Positions 1-10,879 of a stretch of DNA of 64,000 bases are shown piece by piece. The notes beneath the pieces are model-generated. The model worked only from the letters and a program-made list of their open reading frames with translations. It had not been told where the DNA came from and made no database searches. Position 1 is the first letter of the stretch. Every line of letters begins with the position of its first letter. Source of the DNA: Manihot esculenta (taxonomy: Eukaryota; Streptophyta; Magnoliopsida; Malpighiales; Euphorbiaceae). Made by a program: the position numbers and the translations under genes. The stretch lies in NCBI RefSeq assembly GCF_001659605.2, contig NC_035162.2:32560950-32624949 (forward strand). The letters are read 5' to 3'.

Positions 1-1549
1 TACTCCCACTGAATCTTTGAGAGATAAATTCCTTTTCTAAAAAGGTACCATTTCGAGCAACAAACACTTTGTTCTCTGAGGGAATATAGAAATAGTATCC
101 TTTGGTTTCCTTAGAATACCCCACAAAATTGCACTTGGTAGATTTTGGAGCTAGCTTATCTAAAATTGGGCGTTTCACATAAGCTTCACAACCCCAAATC
201 TTAAGGAAAGACAAACTGGGCATTTTTCCAGTCCATAACTCATATGGTGTCTTTTCAACCGCTTTTGATGGTACTCGGTTTAGAATGAATGCAGCTGTTT
301 CCAAGGCATAACCCCAAAATGATAAAGGGAGATTCGTTTGACTCATCATAGATCGAACCATATCTAATAAAGTTCGATTTCTCCTTTCAGAAACACCATT
401 CCATTGTGGAGTTCCTGGAGGAGTCAATTGTGAAACAATTCCACAGTTTCTAAGATGTTCATCAAACTCTTGGCTCAAATATTCACCACCTCGATCAGAT
501 CGAAGTATTTTAATAGTTCTACCAAGTTGATTTTGTAATTCATTTTGAAAAGTTCTAAACATTTCAAAATATTCATGCTTATGTTTCATTAGGTAGACAT
601 AGCCATACCAACTGAAATCATCAATAAATGTAATGAAGTACTGATAACCTCTCCTGGCACTAATGCTTAGTGGGCCACATACATCTGTATGTACTAAGCC
701 TAATATGTCTGAAGCCCTTTGACCTTGTCCAGTAAAAGGGTCATTTGTCATCTTACCAAGCAAACAAGATTCACAATTTTCAAATGATTCAAAATTAAAT
801 GAATCTAATAAACTATCCTTATGAAGCTTAGATATGCGATTCTCATTTATATGGCTAAGACAACAGTGCCATAAATATGTTGGGTTTAACTCATTTGGCT
901 TAGTTTTCTTAGAAGTTATGTTATAGATATTGTTGTCTCTAGAATCATCTAGATTAAGGACATAAAGGCCATCATATGAATTTGCAATACAATAAAGCAA
1001 ATCATCTTTATTAATGGAGCATTTCTTATTCTTAATAAGAAATGAAAAGCCTTCATCGTCCAAAACAGAAACTGAAATAATATTCCTACTCAAAGTGGGA
1101 ATATAAAAGCAATTGTTCAGAACTAGCAAAAGCCCATTGGGCAACACAAGTTCATATGTCCCTACAGCTATGGCAGCAACTCTTGCTCTATTGCCTACAC
1201 ATAGGTCCAAATCGCCTTTTTTCAGTTTTCTACTCCTTTTGAGACCCTTCACATTTGTATAAATGTGAGAGCCACATCCGGTATCTAATATCCATGAAGT
1301 AGAAATAGAAAAATTAATATCTATAACATAAATACCTGAAGCCGTAGTCTCACTACTCTTCTTCTTCTTGCACTCATCCAAATAGAGTTTACAATTTCTC
1401 TTCCAATGCCCTGGTTCCTTGCAATGGAAGCAGATTCCTTTCTTAGGAACTATTTCCTTAGGAACTTTTGCCTTGGATTGCCATTTAGGCTTGCCTCTTC
1501 CCTTAGGCCCATTACCACCTTTAGACTTGAGCTTCCCCTTATTTTTCAT
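1..1549 (-). CDS. copia pol fragment: zinc knuckle, protease, GAG-pre-integrase and integrase
   Basis: From the ATG at 1549 the minus frame stays open for about 516 codons to the window edge. In order it shows a basic N-terminus, a CCHC knuckle (CFHCKEPGHWKRNC), the protease signature ILDTGCGSH, a GAG-pre-integrase HHCC region (LWHCCLSHINE ... CESCLLGK) and the integrase core: HTDVCGP, FIDDFSWYGY, LRSDRGGEYL, then TPPGTPQWNGVSERRNR. After the core comes WGCEAYVKRP and YSKETKGYYFY, the usual link toward RT. Such proteins process the polyprotein and insert cDNA into chromosomes. The start is a convenience: the native frame continues upstream into gag, from which it is separated by a frameshift near 1570-1590. 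The frame itself is strikingly clean compared with gag, so decay is uneven. Confidence 0.9.
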   Translation of the reverse strand, partial: MKNKGKLKSKGGNGPKGRGKPKWQSKAKVPKEIVPKKGICFHCKEPGHWKRNCKLYLDECKKKKSSETTASGIYVIDINFSISTSWILDTGCGSHIYTNVKGLKRSRKLKKGDLDLCVGNRARVAAIAVGTYELVLPNGLLLVLNNCFYIPTLSRNIISVSVLDDEGFSFLIKNKKCSINKDDLLYCIANSYDGLYVLNLDDSRDNNIYNITSKKTKPNELNPTYLWHCCLSHINENRISKLHKDSLLDSFNFESFENCESCLLGKMTNDPFTGQGQRASDILGLVHTDVCGPLSISARRGYQYFITFIDDFSWYGYVYLMKHKHEYFEMFRTFQNELQNQLGRTIKILRSDRGGEYLSQEFDEHLRNCGIVSQLTPPGTPQWNGVSERRNRTLLDMVRSMMSQTNLPLSFWGYALETAAFILNRVPSKAVEKTPYELWTGKMPSLSFLKIWGCEAYVKRPILDKLAPKSTKCNFVGYSKETKGYYFYIPSENKVFVARNGTFLEKEFISQRFSGS

Positions 1550-1566
1550 GGGCTTACCCTTATTGA

Positions 1567-2197
1567 CATTCAAAATTTGGGTAGGCCTTTTCTCTTAACA
1601 TTTACCTCAGCTGTCTTTAGCATCCCATGCAACTCAAGAATGGATTTCTCCATATTGTTCCTGTTATAGTTCATGACAAACTGAGAGAAACTGCCAGGTA
1701 AAGAATGTAGGATCAGATCCGTAAAGAGTTCTAAACTCAGAGGACAGCCAAGCCTAGCAAGGTGATCAATGTAGCCTTTCATCTTTAAAACATGAGCACT
1801 AACTGATTCACCTTCAGCCATTTTGCAATCATGCAATACAATGGTGGTTACCTATCTTGCCTAGCTTGCTGTTGGAAAGCCTGTTTGAGATGGACACTCA
1901 TCTCATAGGCCTCAAGGTGCTCCAGATCCTTCTGAAGTTATGGGCATATAGTTACCAATATAAGACATCCAATGTCATTAGAATCATCCATATGCTTCTT
2001 ATGCTTGTTCTTAACAGCATTAGTAGCATCAGCAGGAGGTGATTCTGGGATAGCTTCATCAAGCACAAAGGACTTTTTCTCTTGCTTGAGAATAATTCTC
2101 AAGTTTCTAAACCAGTCAACAAAATTAGTCCCATTTTCAGTTTATCCTTCTCAAGGATAGATCGCAGTGATAAGATGGAATTGTTATTAGCAGCCAT
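1567..2197 (-). pseudogene. copia gag (UBN2-like), frameshifted
   Basis: The start at 2197 (MAANNNSILSLRSIL...) is typical of copia gag. A frame change follows within about 25 codons. Conserved gag text then continues in another frame (LRIILKQEKKSFVLDEAIP), is cut by a TAA near 1920-1935 and a TAA near 1850, and resumes as an 88-codon piece (1836-1570) with the UBN2-type segment MAEGESVSAHVLKMKGYIDHL. A further single-base shift separates it from the knuckle/protease frame at 1549. Gag would form the virus-like particle; this copy cannot make it. Identification rests on recognised family motifs. Confidence 0.8.
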
Positions 2198-3469
2198 AAT
2201 TATCTACAAAAATATGCAAACATAATTAATTTAGTAAATTAATGTTGAGGTGATAATAATCTCCCACTAAAATACAACCCTCAAAATAATAATAATATTT
2301 TAGTGGGCTAAGATCCATATTTCACCTAATTAAAAGTCAGTTTTGGTATGACGCTTAGAATTAAGTTATTTAGGTAGGTAACCCCTTACCAATTATATCT
2401 AATGTAACTATTAGATTATGAGGTGTTGACATCATATGTCAAATGCATGTTATACCCCATCTAATGCCTTAGACCCAAAACCGTTTTGATAGCCTAATTA
2501 AACTCAACCAAAATTAAATAAATGAGTAACTATTACTCATCCTATCTTACTAGGATAACCTAATGCACTTTACTTTGGCAAAACCTGCATTTGGATGATC
2601 TTAGTCTTGATAGGTGTTTAATATATGGGTGGCATTAAAACTTAAAATTTTAGAGTGAGGGTTCATCTTTTAATTTTAATTATTTTGTCTTGCATATATA
2701 TATATATCATGGCATCCAATATGCATATATATATATATAACCAATGATGCATAGTATCTCATACTAATAAAATATAGTCATTTAAATATGATTTAAAGAC
2801 TAAAAATAATAATAAAATATTGTCATTTAAATCTAATTTAAAGACTAAAAGAAAATAATTTAAAAAATTTATTTTCTTATTATTATTATTATTATTTTAT
2901 TATTATTTTTTAGGGGCAAAATCGTAATTTTGGGGCATCATCTTCTTCCCCGGAAGACGCCCTTGCCGCCGGCGAGCAACCAGTAGCCCGCCGAACGCTC
3001 CAGCCGCTGCCCCACCGTGGCGTGACTCACCTGCGGGCGAACCACCGGTGCGCGGCCCGCCGGCACGCCACGCCAGTGCGCAACCCATGGTCGCGTGACC
3101 CACTGGGCGCGTGACCCCTTGGTCGCGCGACCTGCTCGTCACGTGATCTGCAGCTGTGCACGGCGTTCCAACAGCTGCAGATCATTTTCCAGATTTCCAT
3201 ACAATCCATTTTAATTAATTAATTAATTAATTAATTATTTGTTGTTGTTTTAGTTTAACAATTAAAACTTAAAACAACCGATCAAAACAATTTTGATTCT
3301 AAATACAAAATTTTCAAAGAAGATAAAAAATTTTAATTTAATTCTTCTAAAAATAATTACCCAAATGATCTGATCATTCATCCATAATTATCATGCCATT
3401 CTAATAAACATATATCACATATATAATATTAATCATGGCATAATTAATTTAAACGAAAAGCACAGGTAG
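2198..3469 (-). other. copia leader between primer binding site and gag, with AT-rich tracts and a GC-rich island
   Basis: About 1.27 kb without coding signal. It is AT-rich with simple repeats: a TA run at 2694-2738, a TTA/ATT run at 2878-2910 and a TTAA run at 3210-3237. Between them lies a compact GC-rich block (about 2935-3190). The short open frames over that block (for example 2903-3142 minus) have no recognisable product. An unusually long leader for copia; possibly packaging or translation control, but that is inference. Confidence 0.6.
3089..3151. repeat. four tandem CpG palindromes in the copia leader
   Basis: Four units of about 17 bp follow each other, with cores GGTCGCGTGACC, GGGCGCGTGACC, GGTCGCGCGACC (a perfect palindrome) and CGTCACGTGATC. 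They sit inside the GC-rich island of an otherwise AT-rich leader. Each core can fold on itself or bind a dimeric protein; the last contains CACGTG, the G-box core. Function unknown. Confidence 0.75.
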
Positions 3470-3481
3470 GCTCTGATACCA
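3470..3481 (-). promoter_or_regulatory. primer binding site of copia K (initiator tRNA-Met type)
   Basis: Minus strand TGGTATCAGAGC, one base inside the LTR end at 3483. This is the standard complement of the 3' end of plant initiator tRNA-Met and fixes both the orientation and the LTR boundary. Confidence 0.9.
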
Positions 3482-3482
3482 C

Positions 3483-4961
3483 TGTTGGGAAATCCTGAGA
3501 TTATTGCAACCCAATTGCGCAGCGGAAAAATAAAATCTCAGTTGATTTCCTTTCCCAGAATCCGAGTGCTTCATTTAATTCAAAAGATGTATATGAGACT
3601 AACCTGTTAATCTCGTCAAGAAGATACAATGCCGGACTGATGGTGCTGCCTTTTCAAATGAACACCCTCAATGGTATCCACACGAACGTCTTCTATCCTT
3701 CTAGAGTGCTAGCTCTCTCAAGGATGGATAGATTATGTGCTCCACAATCTACAGCGGTTAGACTGAATTTTTTAAAAACTGTCGTCATCACTTTCTTCGT
3801 AGAAAGAGTATTTATATGTTTCAGACTTTTTGTTTTCCCACAACTCTTTTCCTAAAAGAGTTGTACTACTCTTTTCCCAAAAGAGTTGTGTTCAGAACCC
3901 ACTATCACAATCTCGTAGATACTCAAATATCTTTATGTGATAGAGTCCTTTATCTGTAACAGTTACAGATAGACTGCAGATCTTTTGAATATTATTATCT
4001 TATAATAATAAATAATTAATAATAATAACACTTTATTATTATTAATTAGTATTAATAATAATAACACTTTATTATTATTAATTATACTAATGGGCTTTTA
4101 GCCCATTAATATAGCACATCAACAACGTTCTTGTGTGTGACCCAATAGGCTCACATTAATTGGCAATAGGCCCAGTCCAACAAGGCCTAAGTCATAAGTG
4201 GCCTCTAGCAAGACATTATGACTACCCAACAAATATGAGGATCAATAGTTCGATAAAGCCTATTATATAGAACATGTATTAATCCCTTTGTCACACGATA
4301 TCTAGTTTGAACATAAGTCATGGTCAATGTCAAACTTATAATGTTCAAACTTATGATTTCTCGATCTCTAAGTAGACTGATAAGATCAAATGATATTGAT
4401 CACACTATCAATTCATTTGAGCACGGCCATGCATTTCTCAGTCTCACTTATTGAGGGGCCCAGAAGATATCTCTCTCATAGAGAGGGACAAATCCTATCT
4501 TGATTGTTCATTATCCTCTACATAATTTCTATTATGCTCAATCATAACCTTTATGATTGTCCGATTAAAGACAACGTTTGGTTATGTCAAAACATAATAG
4601 TCCTTATGTTGGAAACTATGACAATCTCAAGTCAAAGGATTAAGACATAACTACTTTGAGATTCACTTATGACAATGACCCATGTAGTGATCTCAATGCG
4701 GGTCCATCCAATACTTTGTTCTCTAATAAGTATTTATGATTATTGAATTATATCAACATATACATAATCATCTCATGATTATCAGTCAATAATCATACCA
4801 GTTATATTTTATTATTATCAACATAGTAATAAGTAACCAGGGATGATAATCATTATTATGTAACATGCAAACAAATAATAATGATAAAAACCTCTTTTAT
4901 TAATAACCAAAACGACATACAAAAAGGTCCAAGATAATGGCCTAGGGCATATACACTAACA
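3483..4961 (-). mobile_element. 5' LTR of copia K (1479 bp)
   Basis: On the minus strand it begins TGTTAGTGTATATG and ends GGATTTCCCAACA, with TG/CA ends and an inner edge next to the primer site. It holds AT-rich inverted stretches near 4010-4090. A diverged fragment of the same family lies at 20024-20471, which supports its repetitive nature. The outer edge abuts element H. Confidence 0.9.
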
Positions 4962-4963
4962 AG

Positions 4964-5209
4964 ATCTTCAAAGTGAATGGGCATCGCTTGAAACCATACT
5001 ATGAAGGGTTCGCAGTGCAAGTAGTGGAAGAAATTCCACTGCATCATCCCTCTCAGTCTGCTTATTGGATCGCACCATACAAACCACACCAGGGGAGTAC
5101 TCAGTTTCCTTTGAACTTTAATTTTTCCAATACATTGAGGACAATGCATGAATTAGGTGTGGGGGTGCATATCTCTGAACTTTTTATTTTTAGTCCATTT
5201 TTGCTTTAA
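4964..5209 (+). pseudogene. integrase C-terminal tail of Athila-like element H
   Basis: The open frame reads [19 protein letters not shown] and then VVEEIPLHHPS. It matches almost residue for residue the end of the integrase of element E (58119-58670 minus: [16 protein letters not shown]). This is the conserved C-terminal segment after the GPF motif of Athila-type integrases. The N-terminal part was separated by the copia insertion at 4961. Translation continues past the conserved part to a stop at 5209. Confidence 0.8.
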
Positions 5210-5906
5210 TTCTTAGTTTGAATAGTCACAGTTTGATTTTTTTTATTTTTCCTTTCAATACACACACATGTTGCCACAGTTTTTTTTCTTTTCTCTGTTT
5301 TGATATGCTTTACTCAAACTCATGAGCTATGTTGAATGACCTTTCTTTCCATGACCCCATTGATGTGATGACTCTTTAAACTTAAGTTGAATCAATTGTA
5401 GTGAGTTTTATTCTTTTTTGGGAATTTCCTTTTGATTTGAATCTTTGACCTTGCCATGCTGAAAAATATATATTACTCATTAGAGAGAATAAATTGAAAG
5501 ATGTGTGAATAAACTTAATATGGCTTATTTTAGCAATTGGTGTTGATTTGTCCAACTCATTGAGAAAGAAATTCAGCAAAGGCAAAGACTTCAAATGCGT
5601 AAATTAAATTGTTCCAATGGTTGAAAGACTATGAATAGAGCTAGCAGCCACTTGAACAGGTGACCAACTGAGTAACTGGGTGTGGGTATCACCAATATGT
5701 ACTTTCACGTCAAAAGGTTGGTGACTTTTTCAAGCAAGATTAAAGTGCAAAAGGCTGAATAAAGTACTTCAAGTAAGGGCAAGTCACTCTGAAAGCTAGA
5801 AAGAGTCTTTTCTGAACAAGAACATGTGCATATATAATCTCTCTCTTGAGTAAAACAAATACTAGCCATGGTAGGTAAAGGGAGACAAGGAAAGAAAGTG
5901 AGTAAC
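5210..5906 (+). other. 3' untranslated region of element H, no gene
   Basis: No recognisable coding signal. The text parallels, on the opposite strand, the region 57210-58110 of element E (for example shared words around 'CCAATTG' and 'ACCAACTGAGTAACTGGG'), so it is the untranslated spacer between pol and the 3' LTR of Athila-like elements. Confidence 0.6.
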
Positions 5907-5911
5907 GTTGC

Positions 5912-8110
5912 TGTAACGACCCGGAAATCGGACCGCTACCGGCGCTAGGATCCAGATCGACATAAGATCGCCGGAACCCGTAGCAAGCCTAACATACAAC
6001 CTGTGTACCTGATAATATCCCATACATGATCATACCCTTTTCATAAAAATTTAAAAATTTCCTTTTACCAAGCTAGACCTGTGCATGCACTAACATCATA
6101 GACATAAAACCCCGACTAGAGCCCTCATCAAATGCTCTAGTGGGTTATCATAACATACATCAAGCTTGGACTATCATTTTTCATCATAAAAGCATTTCAT
6201 TAAAAGATCATGTACAAGGAAAATAACATTACTATTCGGGCCAAGCACAATACTAAACCATAAAATATTCTCTACATTACATTGCATAAAATCATTTTAC
6301 AATACATGTCCACTCTAACTATTACACTTAACTTGACTTCAACCTTGAAAACTCCCCGGTCTATCCTGAACCTGCAAGCCTGGGGGTTAAGGGAGAGGGG
6401 GTGAGCTAAAAAGCCCAATGAGCAGAACAAAAATAACATATAAATCATGCTTACATAGAATGCATCACAACACATACAATTCACATCACAGATGGACTTG
6501 TTACCAATAACCCTCTAGATATCCAATGTGCCCGGCCCTCGACGGAGCTCCGCAGGACTTCCTCTTAATCATCACACAATGCCAAGACGCGTGGACATGG
6601 GCAGCCCCGGACTTTCATTAATCATCATACATAAATAAATGCCAGGACGCATGGACATGGGCAGCCTTGGACTTTCATTAATCATCATATCATATTGAGG
6701 GCTAATGGATCATCCAGCATCCATCCACATCAACAACATAGAATGCAATGCAGCATATTCGTGAGATTCTAATGCAACAACCTAAAATATATCATGGCAT
6801 TCATGATGCATGAACATGCTCAAAACTTTATTATTCTAAAACGTAGTTCATTTCTACTCACCCCTGGCTGACTCTGAACAGACTCTGAAGCAGCTATCTC
6901 ACTGTTGGGGTCCTCGATTCCTCGGGTCCGAACCTACACATGTGGACTCAAATGAGGGACCAAATATACACTCAAAATGACTCTAAACAACTTCCCAAAA
7001 AACTCCTAAAACATCATAAAAGAATCATCGAAAACATGCAAAGGAAGGCTGAACAGGGCACTTTCGGCGGCAGGTTCGGCAGCCGAAAGTCCCTCCAGAG
7101 CCGAAATTCAGCCACTTTCGGCCGCACCTTTGGCGGCCGAAAGTCCCTTTCAGAGACGAAACTCATGCATGTTCGGCGGCACTTTCAGCGGCCGAAACTC
7201 CCCTTTAGAGCTGAAAGTCCAACTTTCGGGGGCAGGGTTCGGCAGCCAAAACATGCCACCATAGGCAGGTTCGGCGGCCGAAAGTGCCTTGGGCTGCCGA
7301 ACCTGAGTTCTTCCAAAGTGGCAGAACTCAGCCTCCTCATGCACATTTTGCCTCCCAAACCTACCAACCATTGCATTTAGCTATTCTACAACATGCATAC
7401 ACACATACATAAGCATATAGGGGTCTCAAACTAACCTAAACCCCAACACAAACACATATAGCAACTCATACAACATACATTATCCATAAACTCAACATTA
7501 ACCCTAACAACAATCAACTAACTTAAACATGACTTTCTACCCCATAACCCCTCATAAAACTTGTTTAAAACATGGGATAAGCTAAAGATCTACTCTTATC
7601 TCTTGAAGATCGAGAGGGGAGACGACCTGAACTTGGAGAAATGGAGGAAGAGAGCTCCGGGGTCTCTAAGCTTCAAATCTTGATCTTAGCTTCAAAAATC
7701 TTCAAAACCAAGTTAAATAACTTGTAAAAATATAAGAGACTTGAAGGAAGGACTCAAGATCAAGAAGGGAGGACAGAGACTCACCTTGGCTGGAAATGGA
7801 GAGAGGAAAACTCACCCATTTTGGACAGGGGACCCCTTTATAGGTGGCTGGTCAGGCCACTTTCGGGGGCCTAACGTGCCTCTGCATGCATCCCATGTTC
7901 GGCGGCTGAACTTGAGGTTCGGTGGCCGAACCTGGGCTCTTCCTTCATTCTCTTTCTTTTCTTTTCTTTAAAACTTTAACTCAAAATTACCCATCAAAAA
8001 TATGAAAAATATTTTATAAAAACATATTCTTACCCTTCTAGAGCGTCACGACATCCGAGATTCCGCCAGACGGTAGGAATTTCGATGCTGGAGTCTAGCC
8101 AGGTATTACA
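5912..8110 (-). mobile_element. solo LTR S1 of the chromovirus family (2199 bp)
   Basis: On plus it reads TGTAACGACCC...GTATTACA, the reverse of the family's TGTAATACC...GTTACA. It is flanked by a perfect 5-bp target duplication, GTTGC, at 5907-5911 and 8111-8115. No internal region is present, so the element was reduced to one LTR by LTR-LTR recombination. It lies in the 3' spacer of element H. A TATA box is visible on minus at 7837-7842. Open frames inside it (for example 6940-7380) are translations of its palindrome cluster, not genes. Confidence 0.93.
7063..7302. repeat. palindrome cluster (TTCGGCSGCCGAA and variants) in S1
   Basis: About ten full or partial copies of the 13-bp palindrome lie in 240 bp, alternating with spacers such as 'CCAGAGCCGAAA' and 'CAGAGACGAAACTC'. 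The block corresponds to cluster 2 of the family LTR, the distal side of the promoter. Confidence 0.85.
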
Positions 8111-8240
8111 GTTGCTGCATACATCCTTCACTGCAATACTTCAAAGTAGGGATCTAGAGAAAGAGCTTGAGTGGAAAAAAAGGATCAAGTAGCAAAGAGA
8201 GCTTGTTTGACTAAGTTTATTTGCTTGAGGACAAGCAAAA

Positions 8241-8258
8241 GGCTAGGTGTGGAGTATT
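8241..8258 (+). promoter_or_regulatory. polypurine tract region of element H
   Basis: A purine-rich stretch ending GTGTGGAGTATT lies directly before the LTR start TGATCAG at 8259. In element E the same position reads GTGTGGGGGTATT on minus. Such tracts prime plus-strand DNA synthesis. Confidence 0.6.
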
Positions 8259-8695
8259 TGATCAGTCCAAATTTAGACCATTTTATCATGATGTTATTGA
8301 TGTTAATTTATACTTTTTCTGCCTAATTTTGTTATTTTGATCTTATTCTACAGAAAATGGTGTAAAGAGGTAATTTGGAGAAAATGCCCTTAAAACTGCC
8401 TAAAATGGAACATAGGAGAGCAAGCATGTCAAGTTGCAACTTGAGAGGAGACAAATAACAAAAGTAGTTTGAAATTCAAATTTCAAATCTTTAAGAGAAT
8501 TCAAAATTCAAAATTCAGCTTGTTAAGGAAAGCAAATCTGAAGAAGACATACTTGCCCCCTAAGTCTTGCACATTCAAAATTCAAAAGGAGGCTCCACCT
8601 CATTAATGCACACTTGGGCGGCAAGGGCAGCAACTTGGGCAGCAAGGAAAACCAACTTGGTCAGTAAGTAAGGAGCTAGGGTAGCACATGAAAGC

Positions 8696-8702
8696 TATAT
8701 AA
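8696..8702 (+). promoter_or_regulatory. TATA box of element H LTR
   Basis: TATATAA lies six bases before the point where element D is inserted (8708). Position within the LTR and sequence suit a U3 promoter. The insertion separates the TATA box from its start site. Confidence 0.55.
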
Positions 8703-8707
8703 GGCCC

Positions 8708-10775
8708 CTGTAACGACCCAGAAATCGGACCGCTACCGGCGCTAGGATCCAGATCGACTTAAGGTCACCGGGACCCGTAGCAAGCCTACTATACATCATG
8801 TACATCTGATAAAATCCCGTACATGATCATACATTTTCATAAAAACTTTAAACTTTCACATATACCAAGCTTGACCTGTGCATGCACCATACTGTAAGCA
8901 TAAAACCCCATACTAGAGCCCTCATCAAATGCTCTAGTGGGTCAACATAACATACATCAAGCTTGGTTCAATATTTCTTATCATTAAAACATTTCATAAG
9001 GATCATGTACAACAGGGATTAAACATAAACATTAGGGCCAAGCACAATACTATTCCTCATACAATACTTTACATTACATCCTTTTTATTTACATTACATG
9101 TCCACTTCTAATCTATTACATAGACTATACCATAACCTTACAGACTTTTCCATAGCTACTTGTGCTCCTGCAACCCTAGGGGTTAGGGGAGAGGGGTGAG
9201 CTACAACAGCCCAGTGAGCAGAACAATAAAAACATTTAAATAAACATATGCCATCATGAAATGCATCACATCACAAGTAAATCACATCATGGATGGACTG
9301 ACCCCAAAATCCCTCTACTCTGTGCCCGGCCCTCGGTGGAGCTCCTCAGGACTTATGTTACATACATAAGCTCTGTGCCCGGCTCTCGATGGGGCTCCTC
9401 AGGACTTCTATTACATAGCATAATATCTAGAGGGCTAATGGGTCGTCCTGTTGTCCATCCACACCCACAATGAATAATGCAATGCGGCATATTCGTGGAT
9501 TCTAATGCAAACAACCTATTACATATCATGATGCATGAACATGCGTAAAACATTTGATTTCTTGAAATAAAAGATTAGTTTAGTTCCACTCACCTTTGAC
9601 TGACTCTGGACTAACTCTGAAACAGCTGTCTCACTGCTGATCACCTCGGTTCCTCAAGTCCGATCCTACACAGGTGGACTCAAATGAGGGACCAAACATA
9701 CTCTAATATAACTCTAAACACCCCCCCAAAAACCCCTAAAACATCATAAAACATTAATAGAAAACATGCAAAGGAAGGCTGGACAGGGCACTTTCTACGG
9801 CCGAAACTCCCCTCCAGAGCCGAAAGTCCAAACTTTCGGGGGCGAGTTTAGGCAGCCTAAAGCTGCCTCCAGGCAGGTTCGGCGGCCGAAACTGGCTTCG
9901 GCAGCCGAACCTGGCCTCTTCCAAAGGGTAGAACCCGAGCCTCACATGCACATCCAGCCACCCCAAAGCCTCTCAACTCATACCAACTCACACAAAAGCA
10001 TGCATAAAAATATTTTTAAGCATTTAGGGGCTTAAAACTAGCCTATACCCCAACAAACATCACATTAAGCATACATTTAACATAAAGGGTACATAAACCC
10101 TAACATTTTAGATCTACTCTAAACATGCATTATATACCCTTAAAACCCCTCAAAACTTACTTAAAACATGAAAGAAGAGGAGGATCTACACTTACCTTTT
10201 GAAGATCGAGAGGAGATGCGATCCCAAACTTGGAGATTAGGAGGAAAAGAGCTTCGGGGGTCTCCAAGCTTCAAAACCTTGATCTTAGCTTAAAATCTTC
10301 AAAACATGGTAAAAACTCATAAAAACTCTGGGAGATTTGAAGGAAAACATAAAATCAACCGTGGAGGGTCAAGAACTCACCTTTGCTCGAAAATGGAGAG
10401 AGAAAACTCGCCCATTTTCGGACATGGGGCCTTTTATAGGTGGCTGGCCAAACCACCTTCGAAGGCCAAAGGTGCTTCCAGAACTCCACCATGTTCGACG
10501 ACCGAACTTGGGGTTCGGCAGCAGCAAAAGGGAGCCACCTTCGGTGGCCGAACATGAGGTTCAGCGGCCGAACCTGGCATTTCCCTTAAAAACTTTCTTT
10601 TCTTTCAAAACTCAATTTTCTTTCTCGATCAAACCATAAAACATGTAAAAACATTTTAGAAAACCATTATTTTATCCTTCTAGAAGGCTTTCGACATCCG
10701 ACGAAATTCCGAATTCCAACGGAGATTCCACCGGAAGGTAGGAATTCCGATGTCGGGGTCTAGCCGGGTATTACA
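8708..10775 (-). mobile_element. 3' LTR of chromovirus D
   Basis: Plus text TGTAACGACCC...GGTATTACA, 2068 bp. It contains the minisatellite (9317-9412), palindrome clusters (about 9790-9915 and 10440-10580) and a TATA box on minus at 10432-10438. It is about 115 bp shorter than its partner; part of the difference is palindrome units missing around 9790-9830 compared with 17990-18130. Confidence 0.9.
9317..9412. repeat. LTR minisatellite of D, two units
   Basis: Two copies of a unit containing TGTGCCCGGC...GGCTCCTCAGGACTT. Each unit pairs its ends weakly (GTCC...GGGC on minus). It corresponds to the arrays at 26289-26442, 45590-45670, 47797-47985 and 56318-56570. Confidence 0.7.
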
Positions 10776-10792
10776 TTCTTTCCCCCTTTAAG
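10776..10792 (-). promoter_or_regulatory. polypurine tract of D
   Basis: On minus, CTTAAAGGGGGAAAGAA directly precedes the 3' LTR. The conserved short inverted repeat of the family (ACATTCG and its complement) stands just before it, at 10794-10812. Confidence 0.85.
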
Positions 10793-10879
10793 AACATTCG
10801 TCCCCGAACGTTCAACAAACAATCACAAGCATCAAGAGAAACACATAAAACCTAGAACACTCACTTTAGAAGAGATAAA

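Larger units (their letters stand above)
1..4961 (-). mobile_element. Ty1/copia LTR retrotransposon K, 5' part (window edge truncates it)
   Basis: Read on the minus strand the order is LTR (4961-3483), an initiator-Met-type primer binding site, a long leader with a GC-rich island, a broken gag, then a zinc knuckle, protease and integrase that run off base 1. Integrase before reverse transcriptase is the copia order. RT, RNase H and the 3' LTR must lie left of the window. The right LTR edge abuts a fragment of an Athila-like integrase C-terminus (4964-5209), so K inserted into element H. The second target-site copy is outside the window and cannot be checked. Confidence 0.9.

Noticed and set aside
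2903..3209. Overlapping minus-strand frames (79 and 60 codons) in the GC-rich island
   Set aside because: GC-rich low-complexity text without a recognised domain, inside an untranslated copia leader.
3840..4090. Inverted AATAAT/TTATTATT stretches as a MITE
   Set aside because: They lie inside the copia LTR and lack target duplications; simple AT-rich repeats explain them.
6940..7380. 146-codon plus-strand frame rich in FGGRKS repeats (also 9766-10035, 17964-18170, 46050-46232)
   Set aside because: It is the palindrome cluster of an LTR translated in one frame. The antisense strand gives similar 'AAEPS' or 'RPPN' text, and no start or codon conservation supports a gene.
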